The position numbers and the translations under genes were made by a program. The notes beneath the pieces were generated by a model, which made no database searches, had not been told where the DNA came from, and saw nothing but the letters and a program-made list of their open reading frames with translations. 64,000 nucleotides of DNA from Endothia cerciana (Eukaryota > Ascomycota > Sordariomycetes > Diaporthales > Cryphonectriaceae): NCBI GenBank assembly GCA_026119935.1, contig JALRMH010000007.1:62001-126000 (forward strand), written 5' to 3'. Below are positions 11,790-23,706 of this stretch, piece after piece; the first letter of the stretch is position 1; every line of letters begins with the position of its first letter.

Positions 11790-12625
11790 CCTGAGGTGAC
11801 GAGACCTCGGGCCCGGCCAGGATGCTTCAAGGAGTCACAGTTCTTGGATCTGGCTGTTCCGTCGACGGTCAGCACCTGTTACGACGAGGTGAGACACAGC
11901 CCCTGGTTGCGCTTGTACATACATAAGCAACAACAGCGTTCAGATTTCGTCTGAAAACGGGCCCCGTGACGTGACCAGACCTCGACGATCACCACCACGT
12001 ACTATGTACTGTACGTATATGGTCGTCAGTGGGATATCCCGTGTTGGGGTTGCTCGGGTGTCGCTTAATGGTACCCGACGAGAAGACGGCCAAGGTGGAC
12101 CGATTTCGTCGGCATCTCTGCGCGGGGGGGGGGGGGGGATACCTTGGTGGAGGATGGCGTGGGCGGCCCTGGATTAGCAGCTGATCGCTGAAGCTTGCAC
12201 AGACCTCAGCACAGTAAGAGTGCCCAGCCAGAACCGGGTGTTCCAACTGTGTAACGGCAGCACGAGGTTTCAGGCCGCCAGAAAGGGCGCTTGGGAGTCA
12301 GGTTCCATTTCTCCGTATTCCAAGTCCCAAGAGAGATAATTATATTATGCCCTGGGAATTTGCCGCGCATATCACTTGGTCCGCCCACCGTTGTGCTGTC
12401 TGCGCCCGATCCTATCTGCTCGCCATAACAACTCATCAACCCCACCCTCGGAATGATTAAAAACACCCAAAGTTTTAACGCCTCAGACTATGCTGTAGTG
12501 GTATCATGCCCCAATAATTCAAATGTCGGTATAAAACCAAGAATGCCCGTGACTCAGCCACCCGGCATGGGGGGGAAACGTGGAGCAGGGGATTCGTGCC
12601 CCGGATGGTCATCGAGATGCACTCC
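11790..12625. other. Intergenic: ribokinase promoter and C2H2 gene 3' region
   Basis: No gene is evident. A G15 run lies at 12124-12138. GTGACGTGAC occurs near 11967, and TACTATGTACTGTAC at 12000-12014 resembles GTAC-rich motifs elsewhere in the window. Confidence 0.55.
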
Positions 12626-15600
12626 TCAAGAGGCCATCTTCTTCCGCTTACTGGGCCGCGGGTTTGCCCCTTGGTCGCCCTCTACAAAGTGGTTCTTCTC
12701 GATCTGGTGCTGCCTCAGGTTGTCCGGCCGGTTTCTGTATTGGCTCGTGCAGCCGGGGAAATTGCATTTGTACAGCTTCGGGGGCTCTGTCGAGTGCTGG
12801 AGCTTCTTGTGCTTTGCCATGCTGCCCTGGAACCAGCGCGGGTCTCCCTTGGGGCGGTAGCCGCAGATTTCGCAGCATGCATTCGCCTCAACCTTCGTCT
12901 GCTGCGCCTGTTGCTGTGCTGGCGATGCGGATGAAGTGGCCGGAGTCTGGGTCTGGGTGTCGTTGCCCAAAGAGGCACTGCTTGCAGAACGGCTCAGATC
13001 GGTCCACGTGGCAGATGTCTTGTCTGTTGTCGGTGTCAGGTTGTCTGCCGCATTGCTTGTGGACGTGGACGGCACATCTACATCCCCCCAGCCCAGGCCA
13101 AAGAGAGGTTGCAGTTCAGCGTCTATATCCATGAGATCTTCGGTCAACGGCGGGGTCAGCAGTTCGAGCAAGGCGTCATGGTCGGATCCAATGGCCGAGA
13201 CTGCTTCGTCATCCAGCGGATCGGCCTCCAATTCTGCAATGAGTGCCTCGCTCAGCGAGATGCCGAGAGCATAGTAGTGCCTCCGTCGTGAGGTGCTCAG
13301 CCCGCCATCGAGCTCGTAGATCGGGTCACAGAGTCTGCGGACGAGGGGAGCATAGCCGTCAAAGTACTCCGAGGGAGCGATACAATTCTGCATAAACAGG
13401 GGTGTCAGTTGTTGGGGGAAAGAAAAAAAAAAACCCCCCCAAAAACCGGTCAACCGTATCGGTTCTCATCCGGTTGTAAGAGCTGGGGCGGGAGGCGCTT
13501 ACCTGTCCGGCCTGGAGCGCTTCCAGTTCAAACCGGCGCGTCGAGTGTACCAGCCCGTTGGTGATATTTTGATTCACCTTGCTCAGTTGTGCAATCAGAC
13601 CGTCAACATCATGAAACCGGTTTACAAGAACAGTCAACACGTTCATGATACCGTCGGCATTTACGGTATTGGTGCTGTTGTCTCCGGTTTGGGAATGTCT
13701 CGTGCGTAGCTCGGAGGCACAGGCCTCAAAAGATGAGCCTAATATCACATTTATCTCGAGCTCTGGCATTGATATGTTAGGATCTGCCTCAATAACAGGG
13801 TAATAACGATTGTGAAAGGGAAATAATACCGTCTAGGAAGTTCTGTGCAGCTGAGATCAGAGGATCTACTCGCTTGGCCCCGTCTTCGTCCGGTCCGGCT
13901 GCGGGTGCCTTGCCCTTGTTGCCGAAGGTCCACTGAAGATTGGAGGAGTGGTCACGAACGAGTTGGCTCAGTTGCTGGTCTGCCATATCACTTGGCTGCC
14001 ATATAGCTTTGGCTACTTCTTGGAACTGTGTCCGGTCGGTGTGTGTAAACCACGCAGAGTAAACAAGGGACTGGGCAAATAGCTCGCTAGATCGCTGGGT
14101 GGCATTGTTGCCGTAGACGACAAGAGAGAAGCTGTAGATGATGTGGACCAGAGAGAGTGTATCAATCGGTGAGGCCAGGGGGCGGCCGTCCAAGATGCTG
14201 CGTAGAGATGTGAGGCCCTTGTGGGCGATGGTGCTGCACGACAGCATGCCGAATTGGACAGCAAGAGGGTTCCCCATGTCCTTGATCTTGGCCTGTGAAG
14301 AAATGATGTGCTCCTGTAAGGCATCCCACGCAGCAGCAACAAGAGATTTCGCCTCGGACTGAGGCACCACCAGTTGTGCGAACTCCGGTGGCTGCACGGC
14401 GAGTGGTTCGGGTTTGTCCTCCTCCAGTGTAAATGCAGCTGGATAAGAAGCGTCTGCGGATGTAAAGCCCGCATCAAAAGTGAAGAGCGGGTTCTGGACA
14501 GCAAGACCGTCGGATGACAGCTCACACAAGGGCGGGATGTCGGCCGGAAGCTCCGAGATGGCATTCAGAGGGTCCGAAGGGCATCTGCCGACAAAGGTTT
14601 CGAACATTCCGCCCTGGGAGACATCGGCAGGGCTGACAAGGTCCACGGACGCTGATGTGAAGTTTGTCTCCTGGCCAGACCATGCAGTCGAAGGGGTGCT
14701 CCATAGCGATGAGGACGTTGATATCGAGCTGATATTGCTCACCGTGCTGGTCGTTGACCTCACTGAGGAGCTTGGCGACAAATTCTTGCTCCGCGCCGAG
14801 GGGGAAGGGGCCCGTGGTGCGGAGTGGGCCTGCGGGGCCGGTTGTGAGGTGACATGCGAGGCTGGGCATGCGGCAGATAGGCTCTCGTATGCTGGGGCGG
14901 CTGCGGAGAAATCGTAGCTCACCGGGGAGATGAAAGGTGTGGGCTGCCATTGCATAGACGACTGTAAGGGAACAGAATCCAGCTCGGGAAGCAGGAGGTC
15001 CTGCGGGTTGACGGCAGAGACAGGAGGTTCGAGGGCTGTGGTGACCTCGGTCGAGTCGATCTCCAGGATCTCCGAGTCGGTCGAGGATAGCTCCGGCTTC
15101 TCAGGCAGATCCAGGTTCAGGGCCTGGGATTCGTGATAGCTCGGGGGAGCGAGCATCATGTCATCAACGTTCAGTATCGAGTCGGGGCCCTTCCGGGTCT
15201 TGTGTCCAAGGGTAGAGAAGAAAGTCTTGGCCATCGACAGCATCCTTCTCCTCCTCGAGGGGTGGCTGATACAGCGCCGACATTTCATATCATCGAATTT
15301 CTCAACCCGGAAGTGCTCGTAGCACCAGTATTCGCGGGTGGATAAATGCTGGCACGAAGCCAGGTGCTTCAGCATGTGCTCGTGATCCGCGAAGCCTTCC
15401 CTGCATCGGATGAGAGGGCATTGGAGTTTCCCGCTGGAGCTGATCAAGGGGCTCGAGTTGCGCTTGACGGCAACCCAGGCGAGGAAGCATGAGTAGGAGC
15501 AATCATCCTGAGAGGTCTGCCGGGCCCTGCGATACCATGAGTTTGGACGCCCCTTCAACGACGGCGGCGGCGGCGACGACGACGACGACGACGACAACGA

Positions 15601-15780
15601 CGACGAGGTCCGGACTCACACGCATGAGAGAGATATGTTCTGCGCAGTGCGAGCAGATGAAGAGGGTGGGGAAGTCGGCGACTGCGAGCTTGAAGGCGGC
15701 CTGGACAGAAGGCTACTGGCCACCTGCGTGGCCCGTCGGGGCCGGCGAGCATTGGACGGGCCCGCAAGGACCTCGTCCAT
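12626..15780 (-). CDS. Large Cys/His-rich protein with C-terminal C2H2 zinc fingers
   Basis: Exons 15700-15620, 15507-13830, 13762-13503 and 13387-12626 join in phase, with introns of 112, 67 and 115 nt. The first exon is uncertain: a stop lies just upstream of 15700, so a short 5' exon is needed. ATG at 15780 (Met-Asp-Glu, weak GTCCTT donor) fits in phase and would give ~929 aa. The N-terminus is a Cys/His-rich module, FPTLFICSHCAEHISLMR then C-x3-C, LQCPLIRC and WCYEHF, with KCRRC before a basic stretch. A long Ser/Thr/Pro-rich acidic middle follows. A conserved-looking helical domain (~residues 440-690) comes next. The C-terminus has two zinc-finger-like units: C-x2-C with a distant H-x4-H, and C-x4-C-x12-H-x5-H, followed by basic KRKK. 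This looks like a fungal DNA-binding or regulatory protein. Function is unknown; I do not recognise the N-terminal module. Confidence 0.75.
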
Positions 15781-18700
15781 CTTAGATGCCCTTCCCATCT
15801 CGTATGGGACCCAGGACTCGAGGTGGAGGCGGCAGCAGACTCGGGATGCGCGAGGCTCTCTCTCCTTGTTGCGACACAATCGCTGGATTGACCCGTTTCA
15901 CGCGCAGAGGCGACGACGAATCGGCCGGATGTTGGGTTGGTTCTTCGAAGTGGCGAGAACCCATCAGCACCACGAGCCCATGGTCGCCATTATGTTGTTG
16001 GTCCAGAACACTTCACAAGGCTCGGGGCCAAGCGAGGCAGCCATACGTCGAGTGGAGGTCCAGGTGGGCGGGCACGTCTCCTGCAGGTGGTCCTACGTAG
16101 GACTCAGGCGCATCCGCTACGGTCCGGCAGCGCACAAGTGCATGCGTGGCCCACCCGCCTCGTCTCTCTCTCTGCACAGTCCTCTGGTCGGCAGGATTCT
16201 GCCCTGTTGACGTGCCCACCTCAGCCATGTAGCTGCTCATACGAGATTGTATGTGACAGGACTTTGATCGGGTGAGCAGGATGCAGGGTCCTATCCAATC
16301 AAGATCACTGCGGCGGACACCAAGGCAGATTTCAGTTCTCTTTGCCCCCCCCCCCCCCAAGCTGAAGAGTGCAAACGAACTCAACCTCGCCAGCGTGCCG
16401 GCTCAGCTGGACGGTTAGGCCGCTAACAAGACCAAGAGTTTAATGCCGGCTCAATCTGTTAGTACCTTTCCAACGGCTAGGACTAAGTCCCTCGAGTTTC
16501 ATGGCCTGGCTGGAAACCGTGGTCTCCGGCCGGCTGCAGATTCCAGGACGGCAACACCCACGATGATGTAGGTGCAGATTTTGGCAGCATTGGCAGTCGT
16601 TTTGGGACATGATATGATGGGCTCGGAGAGTGATGGCAGCATAATCGGTGGCATCGCAGCCCGTTTCCAGGTCGTCTCTAGCAGGTAGAAATATCGTTGC
16701 CTCGGGAAGGCTCCGTCGAGACAGGGCGTGAGGCTCTCATACCGATAAGACACTGGCCAGGACTCGGGGCAGGAATTCGACCATCGAGGTCGCGGTCTAT
16801 TACGGAGATGATGATCTCTGAGATCCTGGCGGCTCCTTGTGAGATGGAGATCCTGCTGCGAGTGACCGATCTGGCCACTGCGGAACCGCCTGAAGAATGC
16901 CTGGGCTATAGGACACAAGTCCTACTGGCCATGTAAGAAAAAACCACCGCGCCTGTGTGGGAAGGAAGACTGCCCCGCCGCCAGGCTCAGCACAGCTCAG
17001 GACAGGCTTCGGCCTCTCAACGGCAGGGAGAATGCTCCGGCTCCCTTGACCTCGGGGAAACCTACAGCAGACGCTGAATCGACTTCCGGCACGTTTCAGG
17101 TGATCGACCGATGCTGCCCCAGATCCACTCAATATGGCCGACAGCAGAAAGGCGTATCGCGCGCACGTACGGCCTTGTCGGGCTTTGTTCCATCGGAGGA
17201 GACTGATCTCTGTCTGCCGGCTTATCATGATGACGGCAGCCTACTGTAAAGCTCAGGTCTGCTGTTGGTAGCTCTCGAGTCGGCTTGCCAAGGTGCACCA
17301 CCCGACAGGCTCTTCGGATGGCCCTGCATAGACCTGGGACGGAGGATGAGCGACGAAGAACATGCCTGAATATCCAGCATCCAATTCGGCCCTGCGACGC
17401 CGGCGGGCCCGGGTTGACATCCAGGCAGGTGGTTCTCCGGACAAGGTCTGGCGCAACAAGAGGGTTCTGGGTGGTGGCCTCGACAAGGCAAAGGGACGTC
17501 TGACCAGAGACAAGGCCCCCACCTGGACGCCATGAGGCCTTCGTTATGACCAAGCGTTGCCCAGACGCCCGTGTGAGGGCCCTCCGTGTAAGGCCAGAGA
17601 TCTTTCGCTTCACCCTAGCGAAACCCTCCGGGTTGTCCTACAGTAGGTGATGCTTGTCCCGGCGGCCCTTCTCGGCCCCACGCCCTATGCCGTGGAGCCC
17701 GTTTTGTGGAGTGGACCGGCTCCGGAACGTCTCGACTTGCTGCCCATTCAATGCGGCGGCTTTGCTGTCGAGAAACCACACCACCCAGGCAAGGCACCGG
17801 AGCGAGTTGCCACCCCCGTCTGTACAGGGCTACCACATTGGATGCGCATGTATCACGACTTGTGGTCTTGTGGTCAGGCTCACTGCAGGGTCATTGCTGG
17901 GAATGCCGGCGAGACGATCCTCTACCCCACATCCAACCTTCTCGTAGAGGGCTCTGCAGGCCTACATAGTACTGTATATTATTCTAATTGATGGATATGT
18001 ATATGGTCGACGAGGGTTTCGCAAATCACCCGTTGATGCAGCTTCCTCTCACGAAGTTCCGGGCAGTCACGAGCCTCTGCCCCCCACCACCCTGTTCCGC
18101 CTCGGTCGAGGACGGAGCAGTCATATGCGAGGGCAGCCTGGGCCACCGAGAGAAGGGATGGGTGCGATGTGATCGTCCGGCAGCCAACACCACGCCGTCA
18201 CGGACGTACGGGTGCGAGTCCGTTGCCGGAACGGGGACGGCGAGGCCAGGTATCGCACCACACCGCCTCGGTCTCCCGAAGACCTCGCCCTCTTGCTTCG
18301 ACCCGCAGGACCAGCCAAGACGAGCCTGACCGAACCGAGGGGCAAACCTCAGGATCGGCAAACCTATCAATGCAAAACAACCGGGAGGCCTGAGTGGGCG
18401 GTGGCCCCGGCTTTGACAGGCGCGGGAGGTGGGGAGTCGTTTCAACTTTTATGCACGGTAGCAACCCCCCTCCTCCCCGCCCCCCTCCGGCGCTGGTTGG
18501 GCGAGCTGGGCGGGCTGCATGCCCCATAGGCCCCGACGCGGGCGAGAGGAGGGCTTTACGTCGGGACTATACACCTTGAGACGGCGACGTCATCGTGGCA
18601 TGTCATGTCGACGACAGAGGAGACTGGCCCGCCCCGGAGGAGCACTGGACAAGCCCTTGGGGGTCCTGATGGCGAGGACTCGAGCCCACAGTTGGGACAC

Positions 18701-21066
18701 GGTCAACCCACTCTGCAGCATTCCAGACACTAGCGCTGATGCTCTGGGTCGCAGCAGTCGTTGCTCGGTGGGAGGGGAATGAAACCGAAAAAACCCCCTC
18801 CCCCCCACCCGTGTGGGGGTGGGATATCGATGCAGATCCAGCCCAAAACGCTTCGGCTGCAATCAGATCAGCCGCATATGCCGACTGGAAAATCACTTCC
18901 ACATGATAATGCCCATTGCGTAGCGTCTTGATTGCGAGATCAGACGAAATGATGTTACCGCCTCGACCGCCTGCACTAGCAATAGTCAGCAGATGATGAG
19001 ACCGCTGGTTGGTCTCCTTCTACCATGGTGCATACTCCCATTGATGGTCTGGATCACTCCACAATGGCTGCCATTGACACGGGCCAAGATTGCAAGACAG
19101 GGACATGGGGCCAGGCGAGAGTTCGAAAACCGTCCGGCTGGGTGTCTAGTAGGTTTAGTAGGTCTACTATGTACCATAGTAGTTACTAGGCAGGGAGAGA
19201 CCGGGGCGATGGGATGAAATTTGGTAACCTCCTACTGATGGTGGGATCTCATGACAGGATAAAAAACCTTCCGCGGGCCCATACCCACCGGGGGACAGTG
19301 GGGATGGGGGCTCACGAGGACGACCAAAAAGGTTGCTCGCAGTCGAGCTTGGATGGGACCGAAAGGATTGGAAAACCTCGTTCAGATGAATGGCTGCGAA
19401 GCTCCCATTCTCGGGTGGGAAGGCTGGACCCTAAAACGGCGGCGCCCCTCGACTGCATGCATGCAGTGTACGGGGGCCCCTGGAGGACGTAATTGGCTCG
19501 ACTCTGAACAGGCGTCGTTCTTATCAATCGCCAACTTGGGAAGGGATTTCTCCCCTCCCCCCCCCCAAGTCCCGCATCGCGCACTGCGTGGGACGGGGAC
19601 TGGGAATAGGCTCCCGCTCCCTGTGGTTTTATTTTTCTTTCCTTTCCCCTTCTTGCCTTTTTCCTTTCCCCCTCCCGTGCCATACTAGAGGGCATGGATG
19701 GGGATGGGTCGTGATCGGGGCGGTGGATCAACTCCTTCGCATGTCCCTCCCGATCGTGTGGCGTGCATCGTCTGCTTAAATAGGAGCGGCCCCGTCCCCA
19801 GATCCGACATAGCTGCCATAGTGCCCAGGGAAGGACCACGATGATGCTGGACGACTAGTAGGTCCAGCTGGATAGTCACCCACACCCACCTCCATCTGTT
19901 TCTACACCGCGCAGGGAGCGGACTAAAGAAGAATTTTGAAGGAAAAAAAAGAGCCCCCAAACCACCGCTCACGCCGACGCCCGCACCGATTCAGACTGTC
20001 GACCAGTCTGTCGTCACCCTCATATCTCTCCCTTATCTCGTCCAGAGCACGCACTGCAGGACGATCTGCCCATCCCGTTGGCTGGCTGCCGGGGAACCAA
20101 ACAGGGCGACCGGGGCCAAGTCTTGGCTCTGTGTTGGGTGACCGACACCAGACTGATATCTGATACCGATCATTGATCATCCGGGGGGCCCAAGGACGAG
20201 AGAGCCACACATATGAGCACCGCATCCTCCGACCACTCCTTGTTTCGAGTTCTCGCCATCACAAGGCCTTCCTCTTCCCGGGTCTCGATCCCGAATCTCC
20301 TGGCTGTTGCAGATACGAACTACCCTCAGGTCAGCGGGAGGATCGCTAGACAAGAACAAAGAGGATCTCTGACAGGATCCTTATTTACCTGCTCTTGGCA
20401 CTTTGGACAAAGGCAGTCAAGGACCCTGAGGCGCGGACCCCCCGCGGACCCCCCGCAGCCGCCACCCCGGGCAGCAACAGTGGGCAGCTTTGTGTGTCCT
20501 GGAGCGAGGAGCAGCTGCTAAATAAAACAAAAAGGTTCCGAGTCAGAGAAACCTTTCAACTCTGGACCCCTGATCTGGGCCTCAACTGGATCCTGCAGGA
20601 GGTTTCGATTTATATTCCGAACCGTCTTCAAGCCTCAGTTTGCTCCGGAGGCTATTCGTGTTTTTTGTTTTGGTTTTTGTTTTCTTTTTTTGTTTCCCTC
20701 CCCCTTTTTGGTTTCGGCCTTCTTTTTATTTCCTCTGCCAGACCTCCCGGCGTTACACTGCTGCACACACACACACACACACACACACACCAACCCATCC
20801 ACCGCCCCCTCTGGCAGCCAAAGGGTCGACTTCTAGCGACAGCCCACTGCTGCAACGCTGTCCAAAAATTCCCCGCGCGGCCTAAAACCCGAAGGACCGT
20901 CCACCACCCGCTGACACCACCAACCGCAAACAAAAAAACACCCCAGCCGAAAACGTGCTGCCCCGCGGCACAGCGCCAAGGACCCTGAAATCTTGCCCCC
21001 CCCCCCCGCGCAGCAGAAGGGCCCTACAGCACAGCTCGCCGCACGCACGTGCGCCAATGACAGGCG
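15781..21066. other. Gene-poor 5.3-kb region
   Basis: Many short frames exist, but none shows a signal peptide, domain motif, splice-consistent extension or sustained codon bias. Features seen: C14 at 16345-16358, TACATAGTACTGT at 17963-17975 (also at 332-344), an inverted repeat TACTATG/CATAGTA at 19165-19181, a C-run near 19555-19567 and a CA microsatellite at 20764-20790. Base composition stays close to the genome average, so there is no sign of RIP-mutated transposon remains. Confidence 0.5.
20764..20790. repeat. (CA)n microsatellite
   Basis: An uninterrupted dinucleotide CA run of about 13 units in intergenic DNA upstream of the doubtful frame at 21067. Confidence 0.95.
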
Positions 21067-21658
21067 ATGGCGACCACCACAACGACCTACACCACCCAGT
21101 GCACGCACATTGAGCTCGACCTGAGCGCCTGTCACCTCGGCCCCAACTCCATAGCCGACAGGATCAACGATGTCGTCCCCGGGCTGAAGACGAGCACTGG
21201 TAAGCTAGGAGTTCTTTTTTTTCTTTTCTTTTCTTTTCTTTTCTTTTCTTTTCTTTTCCTTCTTTCCCCTTCTTTTCCTTCCCGGCCTACCAGCTCCTGT
21301 CCCCTGCATTGGCCCCTCGGTCGCGTGCCCCAACTGCTTGGAGGGCAACGCTCCGTGGAACCATCGCCCTCACACGTTCAGGGGTCTCGAGCTACGCGGC
21401 TCGCCTTGGCGCGTCGGTCACGGAAAGGCTCCACGTTGGACTAGCTTCAACGGGCGTCGTCCTCAATTTCTCTCGACCAGGCGCGAAAGTGCTGTCTCTA
21501 GACTGAGGCTCGGCTGGAACCAGCTCGAAATCCCCAATCCCACCCCGCCACCTTGGCTCCCGCATGCGTCCGAGTCCGCGCGTGGCTTCATAGTCCCTCC
21601 ACCGCAGCCGTGTACCTCGAGAGAACTACCGGGTCCTGGGAGCATCAGATCGGTCTAA
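21067..21658 (+). pseudogene. Doubtful two-exon frame, possibly a truncated or decayed gene
   Basis: ATG at 21067 opens a 41-codon frame rich in Thr at its start, with ...IELDLSACHLGPNSIADRI, followed by a good donor (GTAAGC at 21190). The next ~100 bases are a (TTTTC)n pyrimidine tract ending in CTACCAG near 21293. Splicing there gives PVPCIGPSVACPNCLEG and a frame that runs to 21658 without family features. From memory this start resembles the N-terminus of some fungal dienelactone-hydrolase-like proteins, and after CLEG a different frame (open to 21506) looks a better continuation. A frameshifted remnant is therefore possible. No alpha/beta-hydrolase core (G-x-C/S-x-G) is present. It could equally be leader sequence of the next gene. 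Only the first exon and its donor look convincing. Confidence 0.3.
21216..21262 (+). repeat. (TTTTC)n pyrimidine tract
   Basis: An imperfect pentanucleotide TTTTC array inside the putative intron after 21189. It could serve as an extended polypyrimidine tract for the acceptor near 21293, or be only a microsatellite. Confidence 0.85.
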
Positions 21659-21718
21659 CAATCTCAAACAGCCTTCTTTCACTTCCTGAGGGCAAACCTC
21701 GCCCTTCAGCCGTCCGCC

Positions 21719-22591
21719 ATGTCGTCCAACGTCTCCACCCCCCTCCTCGAGCCGCAGGGCCTCTCCAGCAACGGCCTCGCGGGCCCTTCTCCCCTCGGCA
21801 GGACCGCCACAACCGCCAAGAGGCCCGCCTCGCCGCTGCGCCAGCCCGCCAACCTGGACGAGATCCCGCCGCTGTCCCTCGACGTCCTCACCCCCCGCAA
21901 CGACAAGGTCGACGCGCTCAAGCTCATCGCCGACTCCATCGCGCAGCAGCGGCAGCGCTCCGCCTTTAGCCTCATCTTCCACCCGCTCCTGCTCTCCGGC
22001 CTGGCCCTCGCGCTCGCCACGACCTATCAGCTCGCCTGGGCGCGCAGGGCGGCCCCCGACCGCGACTTCGGCCTCACCATGACCCTCACGGCCGGCGTGG
22101 TCATGGCCTACCTCCTCGCCATCCGCTACGCGACCGCCGGCTACATCCAGGTGGCCGAGGGCCTCAGGTACGACTTCCTCACCTCCGCGGACACGGGCGA
22201 CGAGGACATCGTCGTCGGGGCCCGCTTCGGCTCCGAGCTCATCGGCGCCTGCGTCCTGCGCCTCGAGCCCGCGAGCCCCGGCTCCCCGCGCAGGAGGAAC
22301 CGCCACCCGCAGAACCACCTGCGCGGCGGCAAGGGCGTCATCCGCGCCTGGACCGTCCGCCTCCGCTACAGGGGCAGGGGCGTCGGCGCCGACATGCTGC
22401 ACGAGGCGGTGCGCATCACCCGGGACCGGTGCGGCCGGGAGGCCGAGGTCGGGTTCGCGGCCGAGCACGCCAACAGCACCATGGTGGTGCCGGAGATGTT
22501 CAACCGGACCTTCAGGAAGGGGGAGAGGAGGGCCGCCGGGGCGCTGGAGAGGGTGCTGGGGGAGTGGGAGGGTATGAGGAGGAAGCGGTAA
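21719..22591 (+). CDS. Membrane-anchored GNAT-family N-acetyltransferase
   Basis: Intronless, 290 aa. The first ~70 residues are Pro/Ser-rich and probably cytosolic. Two hydrophobic segments follow (about residues 80-103 and 119-142) separated by a short Arg/Asp loop. This arrangement resembles NAT8-like acetyltransferases anchored in the ER membrane. The C-terminal half holds the GNAT fold: a beta strand with IGACVLRLEP, then VIRAWTVRLRYRGRGVGADML, which carries the acetyl-CoA pyrophosphate loop R/Q-x-x-G-x-G/A as RYRGRGVG, followed by EVGFAAEHANSTM. The start ATG is the first in frame after a pyrimidine-rich leader. The substrate is unknown. GNAT membership is well supported by the RGRGVG loop. 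The strongly GC3-biased codons explain the long antisense frame over it. Confidence 0.8.
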   Translation: MSSNVSTPLLEPQGLSSNGLAGPSPLGRTATTAKRPASPLRQPANLDEIPPLSLDVLTPRNDKVDALKLIADSIAQQRQRSAFSLIFHPLLLSGLALALATTYQLAWARRAAPDRDFGLTMTLTAGVVMAYLLAIRYATAGYIQVAEGLRYDFLTSADTGDEDIVVGARFGSELIGACVLRLEPASPGSPRRRNRHPQNHLRGGKGVIRAWTVRLRYRGRGVGADMLHEAVRITRDRCGREAEVGFAAEHANSTMVVPEMFNRTFRKGERRAAGALERVLGEWEGMRRKR

Positions 22592-23706
22592 TCGGAGAGT
22601 GACTCGCGAGCACGAGGGCCTGTCTGACGCCAGTCGCAGGGCGAGGTGTGATCTCCGGCTCGGACCGAGACAGCTGGGACAGAGGGATATGGCTGCTGGG
22701 CGTGCAGTTTCCGCACACATGATACCACTTTCCTTTAACCCCCCCATGGCACAGGAAGGCAGGGATGAGCAGAGTCGATGTTGGGTCTCTCGTTGCATCT
22801 ATATCCGGACTGGATCGGGCTACAGGACGTTTTTGTTGTTGTTTTTTGTTGATGATACCCCATTTCTCTCATTCCCCAAGACATGGCGGTCGCGCCTCTG
22901 ATTTCTTTCTGGCAGCAAACGGGGAAACGGGCGGGACTGTTCTGGACCACGCCGGAGGTACCACCCACGCAGACTCTCATTAATTAATGGTACAAGAATT
23001 AATCACGGCGAGACAAGTAAAGTGCTGACCCGGTCCTCCTAGTCGTGGCCGTCTCTCATCTCGCGTCTCTGTCCGATAAATTCCCCCTCGTGCAATCTCC
23101 ATTTCCCTTCAGTGCCCCGCACCCGGCGGAGGTCTCTTCTTCTAAAAGGGGTGAGGGGAGCACCCAAGAGCGCGCGCGCCCCGTAGTTTCGTTTCGTCGT
23201 AACTCTGCCTGTCTAATCCCTACCCCCTCTCTACGCTTTCCAAGTGGTTGAGGTTGACAGAAGGGCATAGTGTCTGCTCCGGGTCCAAGTCGTACCATGC
23301 TGGATGGACCTGGCATCTTTGACATTGACTTTCGATTCCGACTCGACGAAGATACAGTAGTTCGACCTTCTTGAAGCAGTCCTAGGAAACCTCCACACGG
23401 ATTTGCCAGAAAATAACACTAGATCCCCGGGGATGTTGCCGAGCCTGGGTAACAGCAGACATACATCATCAGATAAACCCCGCCTTCCATGAACGCCCCA
23501 TTGCGAATTGATGCCTACCGCGGCCGTGACAACCAAGGGCAGCGGGGAGGAAGCCGCAGAATTCTAGGTATCAAAGAGCTCACATAGAACAGCGCCCCGG
23601 GGGGGAGGGGGTTTCCTCGACACCGGGCGAGGAAATATGCACAGCCACCGTACAGATTGTGGTGGGAATAAGTGCGTTGAGGGGCTACCAAGGTCGGATC
23701 ACCGAC
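22592..23706. other. Convergent intergenic region between GNAT and H4-variant genes
   Basis: The 3' regions of two convergent genes. AT-rich stretches (TTAATTAATGG near 22980) and a G-run near 23599 are visible. No gene is seen. Confidence 0.55.

Noticed and set aside
17062..17613. 183-codon minus-strand frame in the gene-poor block
   Set aside because: No domain, signal or splice support; the overlapping frames on both strands are equally long.
21626..22798. 390-codon open frame antisense to the GNAT gene
   Set aside because: Same cause: strong third-position GC in the sense gene. No recognisable domain.
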